Part shown: one piece after another, positions 37,506 through 47,042 of the stretch | Layout of the letters: every line of letters starts with the position of its first letter | Numbering within the stretch: position 1 is the first letter of the stretch | Virus record (IMG/VR): IMGVR_UViG_3300011116_001048 | Coordinates: 54,565 to 118,564 of that record | Strand: one strand, 5' to 3' | Length of the DNA stretch: 64,000 nt | From: a virus | The notes under the pieces: model-generated | What the model saw: the letters and a program-made list of their open reading frames with translations, nothing else | Told to the model about the DNA's origin: nothing | Database searches by the model: none | Position numbers and translations under genes: made by a program

Positions 37506-37805
37506 ATGAGCGATTTTTTCCTTCGAACAAACAATAAAACACTTATGAAAACTGCGTTGTTATCTTCTGGTATTGAGGTAGAAGGTATCGACGGAGAAAC
37601 GGTATGGTTTAACGGTATTCGTATCGATTTAGGTTGGATCGGGCCTATTTCACAGCCCAATCCCACGAATCCCAGTGGCCCTCTTATTACTGATAATCGA
37701 TTTCATGCAAACATGAGAGTAAGTGGAGAACTGGCAAAAGATATATTGGATAAGCTTCCGATATTAGATCCGCCACCTAGTACTCCTGTACGTGTTTGGG
37801 CGTAA
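37506..37805 (+). CDS. Small fibre-associated hypothetical protein
   Basis: A 99-residue protein starting at ATG 37506, three bases after the spike gene's stop. It has an N-terminal helix-strand part (FFLRTNNKTLMKTALLSS), a VWFNGIRIDLGWIGPI strand pair and a Pro-rich C-terminus (LPILDPPPSTPVRVWA). Placement right after a spike gene suggests an accessory or chaperone. There is no enzymatic motif and no membrane segment. An in-frame GTG-type extension into the upstream gene is not supported. Confidence 0.55.
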   Translation: MSDFFLRTNNKTLMKTALLSSGIEVEGIDGETVWFNGIRIDLGWIGPISQPNPTNPSGPLITDNRFHANMRVSGELAKDILDKLPILDPPPSTPVRVWA

Positions 37806-37846
37806 CAGGCAACACATTTAACTACATTTAAAAAGGAATATACATT

Positions 37847-38866
37847 ATGAGTGGGTTTTTACATGATCTAATCAAAGAGTCGGGTAATCAGTACGCAGGT
37901 ATGATTGAAGACGGTATTGAAGGCAGTGATATTCGTGGGTTTATTGACACGGGCTCGTACGCGTTCAACGCTCTGGTGTCAGGCTCGCTGTACGGTGGTA
38001 TTGCAGACAACAAGATTATTGCACTGGCTGGTGAGTCGGCTACAGGCAAGACGTACTTTTCCATCGGTATGGTACGTAAGTTTCTGGAAGACCGTAAGGA
38101 CGGTATGGTACTGTACTTTGATTCAGAGCAGGCTGTGACTTCAGACATGTTCTTGGATCGCGGTGTAGACCCCAAGCGTATTGCAGTGTTCCCTGTGGCT
38201 ACGATTGAAGAGTTCCGTGGTCAGCTAATCAAAATTGTGGACAAGTATCTGGAGCAAGACGCAGAGAAGCGTAAGCCCCTGATGGTTGTACTGGACTCAC
38301 TGGGCATGTTGAGCACCAGCAAGGAAATGAACGATACTGCTGAAGGTAAGGAAGTACGTGACATGACCCGTGCTCAGGTTATCAAGAGTACCTTCCGTGT
38401 GCTTACCCTGAAGCTTGGCAAGGCTGGTATTCCACTAGTAATGACCAACCACACCTACGACGTGGTAGGCTCGTACGTTCCCACCAAGGAGATGGGTGGT
38501 GGTTCTGGTCTTAAGTACGCCGCATCAACTATCGTATACCTGTCCAAGAAGAAGGACAAGGACGCAGACGGTCAGGTGGTTGGTAATATCATCCACTGCA
38601 AGCTGTACAAAAGCCGCCTCACCAAGGAAAACCAGATGGTGGATGTACGTCTCAACTACGACAGTGGCCTGAATCGTTACTACGGACTTCTTGACATTGC
38701 TCTAAAGCATGATATATTTAAGAAGGTGTCTACTCGTATTGAACTTCCCGGAGGCGAAAAGGCGTTCGAGAAGAACATTAACGAAGAACCGGAAAAGTAT
38801 TTCACTGAGGATGTAATGAAGCGTCTAGAAGAGGCTGTAGCAAAGGAATTTAAGTATGGACAGTAA
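37847..38866 (+). CDS. uvsX: UvsX recombinase (RecA-like)
   Basis: Strand-exchange recombinase of 339 residues for recombination-dependent replication and repair. Walker A is GESATGKT at 62-69, Walker [10 protein letters not shown] ending near 152, and the L2-type loop with [20 protein letters not shown] is followed by [14 protein letters not shown], typical of UvsX. The C-terminus ([20 protein letters not shown]) also resembles T4. AAAAAGGAATA precedes the start. The end overlaps the next small gene by 11 bases; helicase and primase follow. Confidence 0.96.
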   Translation: MSGFLHDLIKESGNQYAGMIEDGIEGSDIRGFIDTGSYAFNALVSGSLYGGIADNKIIALAGESATGKTYFSIGMVRKFLEDRKDGMVLYFDSEQAVTSDMFLDRGVDPKRIAVFPVATIEEFRGQLIKIVDKYLEQDAEKRKPLMVVLDSLGMLSTSKEMNDTAEGKEVRDMTRAQVIKSTFRVLTLKLGKAGIPLVMTNHTYDVVGSYVPTKEMGGGSGLKYAASTIVYLSKKKDKDADGQVVGNIIHCKLYKSRLTKENQMVDVRLNYDSGLNRYYGLLDIALKHDIFKKVSTRIELPGGEKAFEKNINEEPEKYFTEDVMKRLEEAVAKEFKYGQ

Positions 38867-39125
38867 TACTGTGTGGTGGTTTGTTGGTGGTCTAGTAGGT
38901 GGTGTTGTTGGTGCTGCAATTGGAAGGACAGTGTATAATTTTGTTTGGACGTATTACGAAGATTTACGAAAGTTAAATCTACGTATCGTGGACGTTCAAC
39001 GTGAACTGGGCGAAAATATACGCCAAAATGATCTTCGTCGTAGCGATAATTTTCATCTCTTATGGAACAAAATTCAAGATTTAACGTGTCGTGTTACTGC
39101 ACTGGAACCTAAGAAGACCAAGTAA
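38856..39125 (+). CDS. Small membrane protein with coiled coil
   Basis: An 89-residue protein. Residues 6-29 ([20 protein letters not shown] onward) are a glycine-rich membrane segment with a small-residue packing pattern. The remaining 60 residues form an amphipathic helix ([18 protein letters not shown]). It begins inside the end of uvsX with AAAGGA as the ribosome-binding site and ends one base into the helicase gene. Its placement between recombination and helicase genes suggests possible membrane anchoring of the replication machinery, but that is speculation. Confidence 0.7.
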   Translation: MDSNTVWWFVGGLVGGVVGAAIGRTVYNFVWTYYEDLRKLNLRIVDVQRELGENIRQNDLRRSDNFHLLWNKIQDLTCRVTALEPKKTK

Positions 39126-40519
39126 TGAAAGAATTTGAACTAGTGCTTCTAGAAGCACTTCTCTTCCGAGAAGACTTCTACAAGAAGGTTATACCTTTTA
39201 TCAAGAATGAATACTTCCACAGGAAGCCTATTCAGATGTTGTATACGTGCATCCACGACTTTGTGATGCAGTACAACGCGTGTCCGTCCAAGGATGCTAT
39301 GAGTATCTGTCTTGAGAAGCACAAGGGCATTGCTCAGAAAGAGTACGATGAGTGTATTGAGATGCTGGAAGACTTTAACAAGAAGTCTGCAGACCAGCAC
39401 AATCTGGAATGGCTGATCACAGAAACTGAAAACTTCTGTAAAGAAAAGGCGTTATACAATGGCATCATGGAATCCATTCAGATTATTGATGGAAAGTCCA
39501 AGGACAAAATCCGAACGGCTATTCCAAGTATTCTATCTGATGCTCTTGCAGTTAGTTTTGATACTAATATCGGTCACGATTACTTGGAAGATTCAGATCA
39601 ACGATACGAGTTTTATCATCGAATCGAAAAGCGGATTCCGTTTGATCTGGAGTTTTTCAACACCATCACCAACGGCGGAACTCCCATCAAGACCTTGAAT
39701 ATCGTGATGGCAGGTACAGGTGTAGGCAAGTCCTTATTTCTTTGCCATCATGCAGCAAATTGTCTTGCACAAGGCATGAACGTGTTGTATATTACGTGTG
39801 AGATGGCCGAGGAACGTATTGCCGAACGTATTGATGCTAATCTGCTGGACATCACTCTGGATTCGCTGCGTGAACTTCCCAAGGAAGTGTACGAGAAAAA
39901 GATGAACACACTAAAGCAAACCGTGAAGGGTAAGATTATTATTAAAGAGTATCCTACATCCAGTGCCAGTGTGAACCACTTCCGTGTCCTGCTGGACGAA
40001 CTTAATCTGAAGAAGAAGTTCAAGCCAGACGTGATTATTATTGATTACCTGAACATCTGTGCGTCTAGTCGTATGAAGCACAACGGTAACGTTAATTCGT
40101 ATATGTACATCAAGGCTATTGCAGAGGAACTCCGAAGCATGGCTGTGGAGTACAGCGTACCAATCTGGTCCGCCACACAAGTCAATCGTACAGGATTTGC
40201 CAGCACCGATATCGGTCTGGAAGACACTTCCGAATCGTTTGGTCTACCAGCAACAGCAGACTTTATGTTTGCTCTGATCTCTACAGAAAAGCTGGACGAG
40301 ATGAACCAGATCATGGTGAAGCAATTGAAGAACAGGTATAACGATACCGCAATCAATCGTAAGTTTATTGTGGGTATCAATCGTGCCAAGATGAAACTAT
40401 TTGATGTGGAGCAGTCTGAACTGGCAGACGCCAATCAAGAACCGGACACAGAAGAGGACGAGGAGTATCGCTTTACCAGCAAGTTTGGTAAGAAAGACTT
40501 TTCCAAGTTTCGATCATGA
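39125..40519 (+). CDS. 41: Replicative DNA helicase gp41 (DnaB-like)
   Basis: A 464-residue hexameric helicase. The N-terminal helical domain is followed by the RecA-like core with Walker A GTGVGKS at 197-203, the TCEMAEERIAERID motif, Walker B VIIIDYLN and a LEDTSESFGLPATADFM/LKNRYND region as in DnaB and gp41. It unwinds the fork ahead of the polymerase and, with primase gp61, forms the primosome. It overlaps the primase by ATGA. Confidence 0.95.
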   Translation: MKEFELVLLEALLFREDFYKKVIPFIKNEYFHRKPIQMLYTCIHDFVMQYNACPSKDAMSICLEKHKGIAQKEYDECIEMLEDFNKKSADQHNLEWLITETENFCKEKALYNGIMESIQIIDGKSKDKIRTAIPSILSDALAVSFDTNIGHDYLEDSDQRYEFYHRIEKRIPFDLEFFNTITNGGTPIKTLNIVMAGTGVGKSLFLCHHAANCLAQGMNVLYITCEMAEERIAERIDANLLDITLDSLRELPKEVYEKKMNTLKQTVKGKIIIKEYPTSSASVNHFRVLLDELNLKKKFKPDVIIIDYLNICASSRMKHNGNVNSYMYIKAIAEELRSMAVEYSVPIWSATQVNRTGFASTDIGLEDTSESFGLPATADFMFALISTEKLDEMNQIMVKQLKNRYNDTAINRKFIVGINRAKMKLFDVEQSELADANQEPDTEEDEEYRFTSKFGKKDFSKFRS

Positions 40520-41547
40520 CCCTATTCATCGATAAAAAGTTTATCAATCTGATGTCAGGCCAACTGGAACGTTTCAGTTGGAAGAAAGACAATCTGGCTA
40601 ATTGTCGTTGTCCTATCTGTGGTGATTCCAGCAAGAACAAAGTTAAGGCTCGTGGATTCTTCTTTGAGAAGAAAGGTGAGTTCTTTTACAAGTGTCATAA
40701 CTGTAGTGTAGGATTGAATTTATACAACTTTATGAGTAAAGTTACTCCAAACCTATGTAAAGAGTACAGTCTAGAAAAGTTTAAAGAGAAACAACCAACA
40801 CAGGAAAGGGAAAAACCTAAGATGCTGTTCTCCAAGAAGCCCAAAAAGAAGTACACTATTGAGCTGCCCACTGTTGCAGAACTGCCACCTAATCACATGT
40901 GCCGCCAGTTTGTGGAACTACGAAAAATTCCCAAGAAGATGTGGCAGCATCTGTATTACGCAGAAGATTTTGCAGAGTGGGCCAAGCGTATTAATAAAGA
41001 GTCTGCAGAAGGTTTAGCCAGTGAACCTCGTCTGGTGATTCCTATTCTAGATCGTAAAGGGCATCTAGTAGGAGCACAAGGACGAGTACTTAAAGTGTCC
41101 ACAGATCGTGCTGCCCGTAAGAGTGTTCGTTACATCACCATCAAACCACACGATCAAGAACACAAGTCGTGGTACGGTTTAGATCGTCTAGATCTAACAG
41201 GAACTGTGTATGTTGTTGAAGGACCACTAGATTCGTTATTCCTTCCTAACTGTCTTGCGACTGTGGGAATGAGTGATGTGTTTAACGTTCCTAAGGAAAT
41301 TAAAACTCGTTCTGTGATTTATGTGGTGGACAACGAACCACGAAACGCTCAAGTAGTTCATACCATGGAAAAACTTGTTGATCAACATAAACGTGTTTGT
41401 GTTTGGCCTGACCATATCAAACACAAAGATATTAATGATATGATTATGGATGGAATGGATGCATCTGAAATCCTAAATATCATTAACGAGAATGCAGTGT
41501 CAGGTCTCGAAGCACAAATAAGGATCAACAAATGGAAGAAGATTTAA
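40516..41547 (+). CDS. 61: DNA primase gp61
   Basis: The 343-residue primase is almost exactly T4 length (342). An N-terminal zinc-binding domain has RCPICGDSSKNK and FYKCHNCSVG (Cys 32, 35, 60 and 63, with Cys 30 nearby). The Toprim-like catalytic core is marked by VYVVEGPLDSLFLPN, then DNEPRN and WPDHIKHKDINDMI. It synthesises RNA primers together with gp41. It overlaps the helicase by four bases and the next gene by 16. Confidence 0.95.
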   Translation: MTLFIDKKFINLMSGQLERFSWKKDNLANCRCPICGDSSKNKVKARGFFFEKKGEFFYKCHNCSVGLNLYNFMSKVTPNLCKEYSLEKFKEKQPTQEREKPKMLFSKKPKKKYTIELPTVAELPPNHMCRQFVELRKIPKKMWQHLYYAEDFAEWAKRINKESAEGLASEPRLVIPILDRKGHLVGAQGRVLKVSTDRAARKSVRYITIKPHDQEHKSWYGLDRLDLTGTVYVVEGPLDSLFLPNCLATVGMSDVFNVPKEIKTRSVIYVVDNEPRNAQVVHTMEKLVDQHKRVCVWPDHIKHKDINDMIMDGMDASEILNIINENAVSGLEAQIRINKWKKI

Positions 41548-41837
41548 CTCCAGAAGAACCCGAAAAGAAAAAAGAATACGAAGAAATTGAAATAGACAGT
41601 GATAATCCTATATTTGTGTTTTGCTTCATGTTCATGGAGTATATTAAAGAAATAAATCCAGAACTATACGATAAAGCACATCGTTACGCTCAAGATCATA
41701 CTGATATTGATATTACCGATTTTGAAATAGGAGATTTTGAAGAATTGGAAGACGATGGAGAAGATGACGTAGACGATGAATACGAAGACGATGAAGGTTT
41801 TAATTATGAAGACGACGATTACTCACCAGAAAATTAA
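41532..41837 (+). CDS. Acidic hypothetical protein, 101 aa
   Basis: A very acidic protein. The first part (EEPEKKKEYEEIEIDSDNPI) leads into a helical segment with VFCFMFMEYIKEINPELYDK, and the last 45 residues are mostly Asp and Glu. AAGGA lies upstream. It starts within the primase gene and overlaps the thyX start in another frame. Such acidic phage proteins often mimic DNA or bind basic proteins; nothing here proves either. Confidence 0.65.
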   Translation: MEEDLTPEEPEKKKEYEEIEIDSDNPIFVFCFMFMEYIKEINPELYDKAHRYAQDHTDIDITDFEIGDFEELEDDGEDDVDDEYEDDEGFNYEDDDYSPEN

Positions 41838-42513
41838 TGTTTTAGACAAAGGACACGTTGAATATGTCGATCATATGGGCTCAGATCTTACGGTTGTCAA
41901 TGCTGCTAGGGTCTCATTTGCTAAAACCAGTGAATGGGAACACACAGAAGATGGTACACGTGTTTTATCACAAAAAGACCAACGACTCATCAAATATCTG
42001 GCAAACCACAACCATTGGACGCCTTTTGCGCACCCGCAAATTACCCTCAGAATCAAGGCACCCATCTTTGTCCGAACACAACTGTTCAAGCACAAGGTTG
42101 GGTTCACTGAGAACGAAATTTCGCGTCGTTATGTGACACACGAACCAGAGGTATATAATCCACAATGGCGTGCTGCTCCTACAGACGGAGCCAAACAAGG
42201 CAGTTCTGATTTTATTACAGGCGAAGCTGCAGAACAACGTTTAGATTTTCTGTACGGAATTGTTACAGAAAATATAGAAGTGTACAACAAATTACTGGAA
42301 TTAGGGGTTGCCCCAGAGCAAGCACGGGCTGTATTGCCACAGGGTACCTACACTGAGTGGTGGTGGACGGGATCGCTCTCAGCGTACGCTCGTGTGTTTA
42401 AACAGCGAATAGACGCCCACGCTCAGTGGGAAGTTCAGAGATTTGCTGAGGCAATTGGAAAAATATTGGAACCGCTGTTTCCTCACGCTTGGGCAGTTCT
42501 GACCGCTAAATAA
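41806..42513 (+). CDS. thyX: Flavin-dependent thymidylate synthase
   Basis: ThyX makes dTMP from dUMP with FAD and methylenetetrahydrofolate. In the 235-residue protein I see VNAARVSFAK at the N-terminus, the dUMP/FAD motif region KHKVGFTENEISRRYV (ThyX signature with the usual RHR here read as K-H-K), and the C-terminal QARAVLPQGTYTEWWWTGSL. I choose ATG 41806, with GAAGG nine bases upstream; earlier in-frame ATGs lie inside the acidic gene. It pairs with dUTPase and the ribonucleotide reductase for dNTP supply. Confidence 0.93.
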   Translation: MKTTITHQKINVLDKGHVEYVDHMGSDLTVVNAARVSFAKTSEWEHTEDGTRVLSQKDQRLIKYLANHNHWTPFAHPQITLRIKAPIFVRTQLFKHKVGFTENEISRRYVTHEPEVYNPQWRAAPTDGAKQGSSDFITGEAAEQRLDFLYGIVTENIEVYNKLLELGVAPEQARAVLPQGTYTEWWWTGSLSAYARVFKQRIDAHAQWEVQRFAEAIGKILEPLFPHAWAVLTAK

Positions 42514-42550
42514 ACTTACTTACTTTTAACAAACAGGAGAAAAATTAAAT

Positions 42551-44497
42551 ATGCATTTACCTACACCTTATCAAGAGTTTATTCATCTTTCACGGTATTC
42601 ACGTTGGCTAGAGGAGGAAGGCCGTCGTGAGACTTGGGAAGAAACAGTTAATCGTTACTTTAACTATTTCGACAAGCACCTGAAAGAAAACACCAAGTGT
42701 AAACTGGATAAGGATACTCGTGAAGAGTTACGTCAAGCAGTTCTCAATCAAGAAGTCATGCCGTCCATGCGTTCACTGATGACCGCAGGCGAGGCTCTAG
42801 ACCGTGACAATACCGCAGGATACAACTGTTCATATGTTGCAGTAAATCGCGTTCGTGCTTTTGATGAAATTCTTTATATTTTAATGTGCGGTACTGGAGT
42901 AGGATTCTCCGTGGAGAGACAATATGTGGACAAACTACCTACAATCGCTGAGGAATTTACTGACTCAGATACGACAATCGTGGTCCAAGACAGCAAGGCT
43001 GGTTGGGCTAAGGCTTACAAGGAGCTTATCTCCTTACTCATTGGTGGTCAAATTCCACGATGGGACCTATCTAAAATACGCCCTGCTGGTGCCCGACTCA
43101 AAACTTTCGGAGGTCGTGCGTCTGGCCCAAAGCCACTGGATGATCTGTTTAGGTTCAGTGTGGATACATTTAGAAGAGCAGCAGGACGCAAACTCACCTC
43201 CATCGAATGCCACGATCTCGTCTGTAAAGTTGCGGAAGTTGTTGTGGTCGGAGGCGTCCGTCGATCAGCTCTTATCAGCCTTTCAAATCTTACCGATGAA
43301 CGGATGCGTGATGCTAAGACTGGAGCATGGTGGGAAGCTAATCCTCAAAGAGCACTTGCGAATAATAGTGTAGTGTACAAGGAGAAGCCAGAGATTGGTA
43401 CATTCATGGAAGAATGGGTGTCGTTGTACAAGAGCAAGAGTGGTGAGCGTGGTATCTTTAATCGTGATGCATGCCAGAAGACTGTAGCCAAACTAGGTGA
43501 CCGACGTGATGCTAGTTACGAGTTCGGTACCAATCCGTGCTCAGAAATTATTCTGCGAGATCGTGAGTTCTGCAATCTTACAGAAGTGATTGTTCGTCCC
43601 AACGATACCATGGAGACTCTGGCTCGTAAGGTTCGTCTTGCGTCTATTTTAGGCACATGGCAAGCCTCACTAACCAACTTCCCATATCTGTCCAGCGAAT
43701 GGAAGAAGAACTGTGAAGAAGAAGCCCTGCTGGGTGTATCACTCACAGGCATTCTAGACAATACTATGATGCGAGATCTACACGGTTTAAAGGCTAATCT
43801 GTCCAATCTCAAGGAGATGGCGATCAAGACTAACGCAGAATGGGCCAAGAAGCTTGGTATCAATCCTGCTGCAGCCATTACTTGTATCAAGCCAAGCGGT
43901 ACTGTTTCACAACTTACCGATGCGGCTTCAGGTATTCATCCTCGGCACAACGAGTATTACATTCGTACTGTTCGTGCAGACCGTAAAGATCCTCTGTGCC
44001 AGATGATGATTGACAAGGGATTTGTGCATGAGCCGTGCGTCATGAAGCCAGATTCAGTCATGGTATTCTCGTTTCCCATGAAGGCTGAAGGATCTGTTAC
44101 ACGTAATGACATGACTGCTATCGAACATCTAGAACTATGGCTAGCGTATCAACGCCACTGGTGTGAACACAAGCCATCAATTACGGTTAGTATACGAGAA
44201 GACGAATGGATGGAAGTTGGTGCATGGGTATATAAACATTTTGATGAAATTAGTGGTATTTCATTCTTGCCTTTAGATCTAGGATCATACAGGCAGGCTC
44301 CATATCAAGACTGTTCTAAACAAGAATACGAAGCACTTTTAGAAAAGATGCCTAAAAATATTGATTGGAGTGATTTAAAGAAATGGGAAAAAACCGACAA
44401 TACTGTAGGAACACAACAGTTTGCTTGTAGTGCTGGAGCATGCGAATTAGTGGATTTACAAGTAGATAATTCTAAAGATTTTCCCGTAATGAGATAA
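42551..44497 (+). CDS. nrdJ: Adenosylcobalamin-dependent ribonucleotide reductase (class II)
   Basis: A monomeric class II enzyme of 648 residues that reduces ribonucleotides using a B12-derived radical. Catalytic residues can be placed relative to the Lactobacillus enzyme: Cys 93 (YNCSYVAV), Cys 330 and Glu 332 (NPCSEI), Cys 341 (EFCNLTE; the same 11-residue spacing), and the C-terminal CSAGAC pair. CGTGVGFSVE and CIKPSGTVSQL are further family motifs. T4 has class I NrdAB instead. AGGAG precedes the start. The host must supply or salvage cobalamin for this enzyme to work. Confidence 0.95.
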   Translation: MHLPTPYQEFIHLSRYSRWLEEEGRRETWEETVNRYFNYFDKHLKENTKCKLDKDTREELRQAVLNQEVMPSMRSLMTAGEALDRDNTAGYNCSYVAVNRVRAFDEILYILMCGTGVGFSVERQYVDKLPTIAEEFTDSDTTIVVQDSKAGWAKAYKELISLLIGGQIPRWDLSKIRPAGARLKTFGGRASGPKPLDDLFRFSVDTFRRAAGRKLTSIECHDLVCKVAEVVVVGGVRRSALISLSNLTDERMRDAKTGAWWEANPQRALANNSVVYKEKPEIGTFMEEWVSLYKSKSGERGIFNRDACQKTVAKLGDRRDASYEFGTNPCSEIILRDREFCNLTEVIVRPNDTMETLARKVRLASILGTWQASLTNFPYLSSEWKKNCEEEALLGVSLTGILDNTMMRDLHGLKANLSNLKEMAIKTNAEWAKKLGINPAAAITCIKPSGTVSQLTDAASGIHPRHNEYYIRTVRADRKDPLCQMMIDKGFVHEPCVMKPDSVMVFSFPMKAEGSVTRNDMTAIEHLELWLAYQRHWCEHKPSITVSIREDEWMEVGAWVYKHFDEISGISFLPLDLGSYRQAPYQDCSKQEYEALLEKMPKNIDWSDLKKWEKTDNTVGTQQFACSAGACELVDLQVDNSKDFPVMR

Positions 44498-44504
44498 TTA
44501 AGTG

Positions 44505-44512
44505 TATAAATA
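44505..44512 (+). promoter_or_regulatory. Perfect T4-type late promoter TATAAATA
   Basis: TATAAATA lies just after the nrdJ stop and 15 bases before the HNH endonuclease ATG. It gives this inserted gene, and the small membrane protein behind it, their own late transcription inside an otherwise early operon. Confidence 0.6.
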
Positions 44513-44527
44513 CCTTTGAGGAAACTA

Positions 44528-45142
44528 ATGAATAAATGGGAACAACAAAAACAATTATGTTTATATAAAGGAAAAAGTTATATAAATCAAACTATAAATT
44601 CTTGGAAAATTATAGGATATCACTCCACAAAACAAAAGCCTTCCGGATCTGCGGTTTTGTGGTTGTGTGAATGTATAGAATGTGGAATTAAAAAATCACT
44701 ATATCCATATAGTATATTTTCTAACAAATCCAAAAAATGTTTTTCTTGTTCTATGAAAAACACAAAAGGTTGTAATAATCATAATTGGAAAGGTTTTGGG
44801 GATATACCTAGTTCAGTAATTACAGCTGCAAAAAATAATGCAAAAATTAGAAAAATAAAATTTAAATTAACTCCTAATTATTTGCAAAAATTGTGGTTAA
44901 AACAAAATAAAAAATGTGCATTATCTGGCGAAGAACTTGTAATGAGACCAAAATCTTTTAAAGGAAAGGATGCATGGAGTAATACAGCATCTTTAGATAG
45001 GATAGATTCAAAAAAAGGATACATTCCAGGAAATGTTCAATGGGTACATCCTATAGTAAATATGATGAAAAATCATTTTAATGAATTGTTGTTTTTAGAG
45101 TTTTGTGAAAAAATTTATAATTATAAAAAGGAGATACTATGA
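44528..45142 (+). CDS. HNH homing endonuclease-like protein
   Basis: A 204-residue free-standing endonuclease. The N-terminal part has a CECIECGIKKSLYPYSI/CFSC zinc ribbon; the C-terminal HNH domain reads KKCALSGEEL, then NTASLDRIDSKKGYIPGN and VQWVHPIVNMMKNHF, typical of phage HNH nucleases. Start ATG 44528 is preceded by GAGG; an in-frame TTG lies 12 bases earlier. It is markedly more AT-rich than nrdJ before it and has its own late promoter, consistent with a mobile intronless homing gene inserted beside the reductase. Confidence 0.9.
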   Translation: MNKWEQQKQLCLYKGKSYINQTINSWKIIGYHSTKQKPSGSAVLWLCECIECGIKKSLYPYSIFSNKSKKCFSCSMKNTKGCNNHNWKGFGDIPSSVITAAKNNAKIRKIKFKLTPNYLQKLWLKQNKKCALSGEELVMRPKSFKGKDAWSNTASLDRIDSKKGYIPGNVQWVHPIVNMMKNHFNELLFLEFCEKIYNYKKEIL

Positions 45143-45420
45143 ATACTGATAACTTATTACTATTAAACTTTATCATTACTGTGGCACTAGCTTTTATAAT
45201 GTACCGTCAACACGTTGTTGGCAGTTTCAATCGTGAACGCGAGTCCGAAAACATCCACCAAGAAATCCGAAACAACATGGATTACGTGGACGGGCGTCTA
45301 AACAATTTTCAAGACCGTATTGACCGAGATATGCTGGATCTATACCGAGATCTACAAGACGTACAAGACAAGAATCCTAAAAAGAATCCCAAGGGAATAA
45401 ACTCTCGGATTCCGTTTTGA
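45139..45420 (+). CDS. Small membrane-anchored coiled-coil protein
   Basis: A 93-residue protein with an N-terminal membrane span (LLLLNFIITVALAFIMY), a basic junction (RQHVVGSFNRERE) and a long amphipathic helix with heptad-like spacing (MDYVDGRLNNFQDRIDRDML). AAAGGAGATACT gives a strong ribosome-binding site and the start overlaps the HNH stop. It is the last gene before a terminator. The architecture resembles the 89-residue protein at 38856. Confidence 0.7.
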   Translation: MNTDNLLLLNFIITVALAFIMYRQHVVGSFNRERESENIHQEIRNNMDYVDGRLNNFQDRIDRDMLDLYRDLQDVQDKNPKKNPKGINSRIPF

Positions 45421-45441
45421 GTCTTGTTTGGTTTTGACATA

Positions 45442-45471
45442 AAAAAACCCGGTCTCACGACCGGGTTTTTT
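45442..45471. terminator. Bidirectional rho-independent terminator
   Basis: A perfect stem of AAAAAACCCGGTC with its complement around a TCAC loop, with the A-run on one side and T-run on the other. It lies between converging genes (stop 45420 on plus, stop 45473 on minus) and can end transcription from both strands. Confidence 0.93.
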
Positions 45472-45472
45472 C

Positions 45473-46978
45473 TTATTGGCTCATACGTTTCTTTAATGTG
45501 TCTAGTGCCATCTTGTGGGCTTGACCATGTGTCATCTTAACACCTTGTTCTTGTGCTTGAGTCATCAATTTAATAACTTGGTGTTTCACAAAAGTTTCAG
45601 GATCACTGACTTTTTCTTGGGGTGTATCGGTTTCTGGTTCTAGATCTTCCACATCAGAAGAGTCTCCTACTCCGTATACTCCAGTAGGATTTTCACGACT
45701 GGCTATGTAATGAGCCATTCTTTTTTTGCCTTTTTTAGTTAAACCGTATGCAGAAGTTTCTATACTGACTTCTTCGTTAAACATTTTCATAAAGTGATTG
45801 TAGTATTGTTCTCGTAAACTCATTTCTGTTCCTTTTGTTTGTGTTTGTAACCAACTCATAAGTTGTGGATCATTACCGTAAGCGGCTTTAAACCCCTCAA
45901 CTCCACGTTCTTTTAGATCTTTTTCAGCCTGTAAAATTGTTTCTTGACTTAACTGACCAGTTTGGCGTTCTGTTTGTGTTTGTGCTTGTCTTAGCTTTTG
46001 ATATTGGGCGTTTGCTTGTGCTTGTTTGGCTTGTTGGCTGGTTCCCCATTCTTTGGTGGCTTTTTCTTGTTGGGCTGCACGACCTGCTTTACCGTAACCC
46101 AGTGTTTCTTTGGCCAGATCAATAGGTCCCATTTCTTCTGTTTCTTGTCTTGCTGTTATGGTTTTAGGGTCTGTTTTATCACCAACCCATTGAACACCAT
46201 CTGATCCTATACTCATTTTATTACCAAAATAACGGCCTAATTGCCAGCCGGTTTCAGCAGCAGTCGCCATAGCAGCAGGAACTCCTAACACTCTTCCTGC
46301 AATTCCTAATCCTCTACCTAAACCGCTTTTTCCCAAAGTCTGTATTGCTTTAGCAACGGGTTCTACCAGTTTGGTTTTAGCTAATTTAGATGTAGCATCA
46401 GTAACAACAGAGCCAACTTTTTGTCCTGCTTTATACCCTGTTAAATATCCACCAACAGATCCAACAATAGATCCAGCAACACCACCAAGAGCTTCCTGCC
46501 ATGAACCTTCTCCTGCTCCTATTGATCGTGCAAGAGCAGCACCAGCAGCCTCAGAAGGTTTAGCAGCAAGATTCATCAATCCTACACCACCAACAGCTCC
46601 AGGAATGCTTGGTTTGGCTCCGGTCAACCATCCACCACCAACTTGTCCTGCAGCCTCTATACCAGTTAGTGCCCAAGGATTAACCACACCCATGGCTTGT
46701 GCTGTTTTTTTAGCAGCCAATCCTGTTCCAACTTCTACTACTCCTTGAACTGCTGGAGCCAATTTTGATGGGAGATTAAGAGTGTCTTTTAGGTCAGGAG
46801 ATAAAGGTTCTGTTTTTGGTTTGGGGGCTAAAGCAGGATTAGTATTTCTTGTGTAATCTGGTTTTGGTTTAAACTTAGCGACAACATCTAAAACGGTGTC
46901 AACGACGCTTTCGTTTACTGATTTTTTAAAAATATTTCTGATGATATCAGTTTCGTCGTTTACAGGCAAGTTGTGCAT
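45473..46978 (-). CDS. Large Gly/Ala-rich hypothetical protein, possible virion protein
   Basis: A 501-residue protein. I choose the ATG at 46978 (MHNLPVNDETDIIRNIF), because AAAGGA lies upstream and a perfect late promoter is about 23 bases further. The centre is Gly/Ala-rich (LAAKPSEAAGAALARSIGAG, AGSIVGSVGGYLTGYKAGQK), like membrane-active or glycine-zipper segments. Then come Gln-rich helices and a C-terminal part with SAYGLTKKGKKRMAHYIASR. It could be an internal or ejected virion protein. No known domain is evident. Confidence 0.7.
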   Translation of the reverse strand: MHNLPVNDETDIIRNIFKKSVNESVVDTVLDVVAKFKPKPDYTRNTNPALAPKPKTEPLSPDLKDTLNLPSKLAPAVQGVVEVGTGLAAKKTAQAMGVVNPWALTGIEAAGQVGGGWLTGAKPSIPGAVGGVGLMNLAAKPSEAAGAALARSIGAGEGSWQEALGGVAGSIVGSVGGYLTGYKAGQKVGSVVTDATSKLAKTKLVEPVAKAIQTLGKSGLGRGLGIAGRVLGVPAAMATAAETGWQLGRYFGNKMSIGSDGVQWVGDKTDPKTITARQETEEMGPIDLAKETLGYGKAGRAAQQEKATKEWGTSQQAKQAQANAQYQKLRQAQTQTERQTGQLSQETILQAEKDLKERGVEGFKAAYGNDPQLMSWLQTQTKGTEMSLREQYYNHFMKMFNEEVSIETSAYGLTKKGKKRMAHYIASRENPTGVYGVGDSSDVEDLEPETDTPQEKVSDPETFVKHQVIKLMTQAQEQGVKMTHGQAHKMALDTLKKRMSQ

Positions 46979-47001
46979 GATTAGTCCTTTAACTCCAATA
47001 A

Positions 47002-47009
47002 TATTTATA
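47002..47009 (-). promoter_or_regulatory. Perfect late promoter TATAAATA (minus strand)
   Basis: The plus strand reads TATTTATA. On the minus strand TATAAATA lies 23 bases before the start at 46978, with room for the AAAGGA ribosome-binding site in a short leader. It also lies in the leader of the divergent serine protease. Confidence 0.65.
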
Positions 47010-47042
47010 TTTTTTCCATTTCCTCGTATACATAATATTGAC

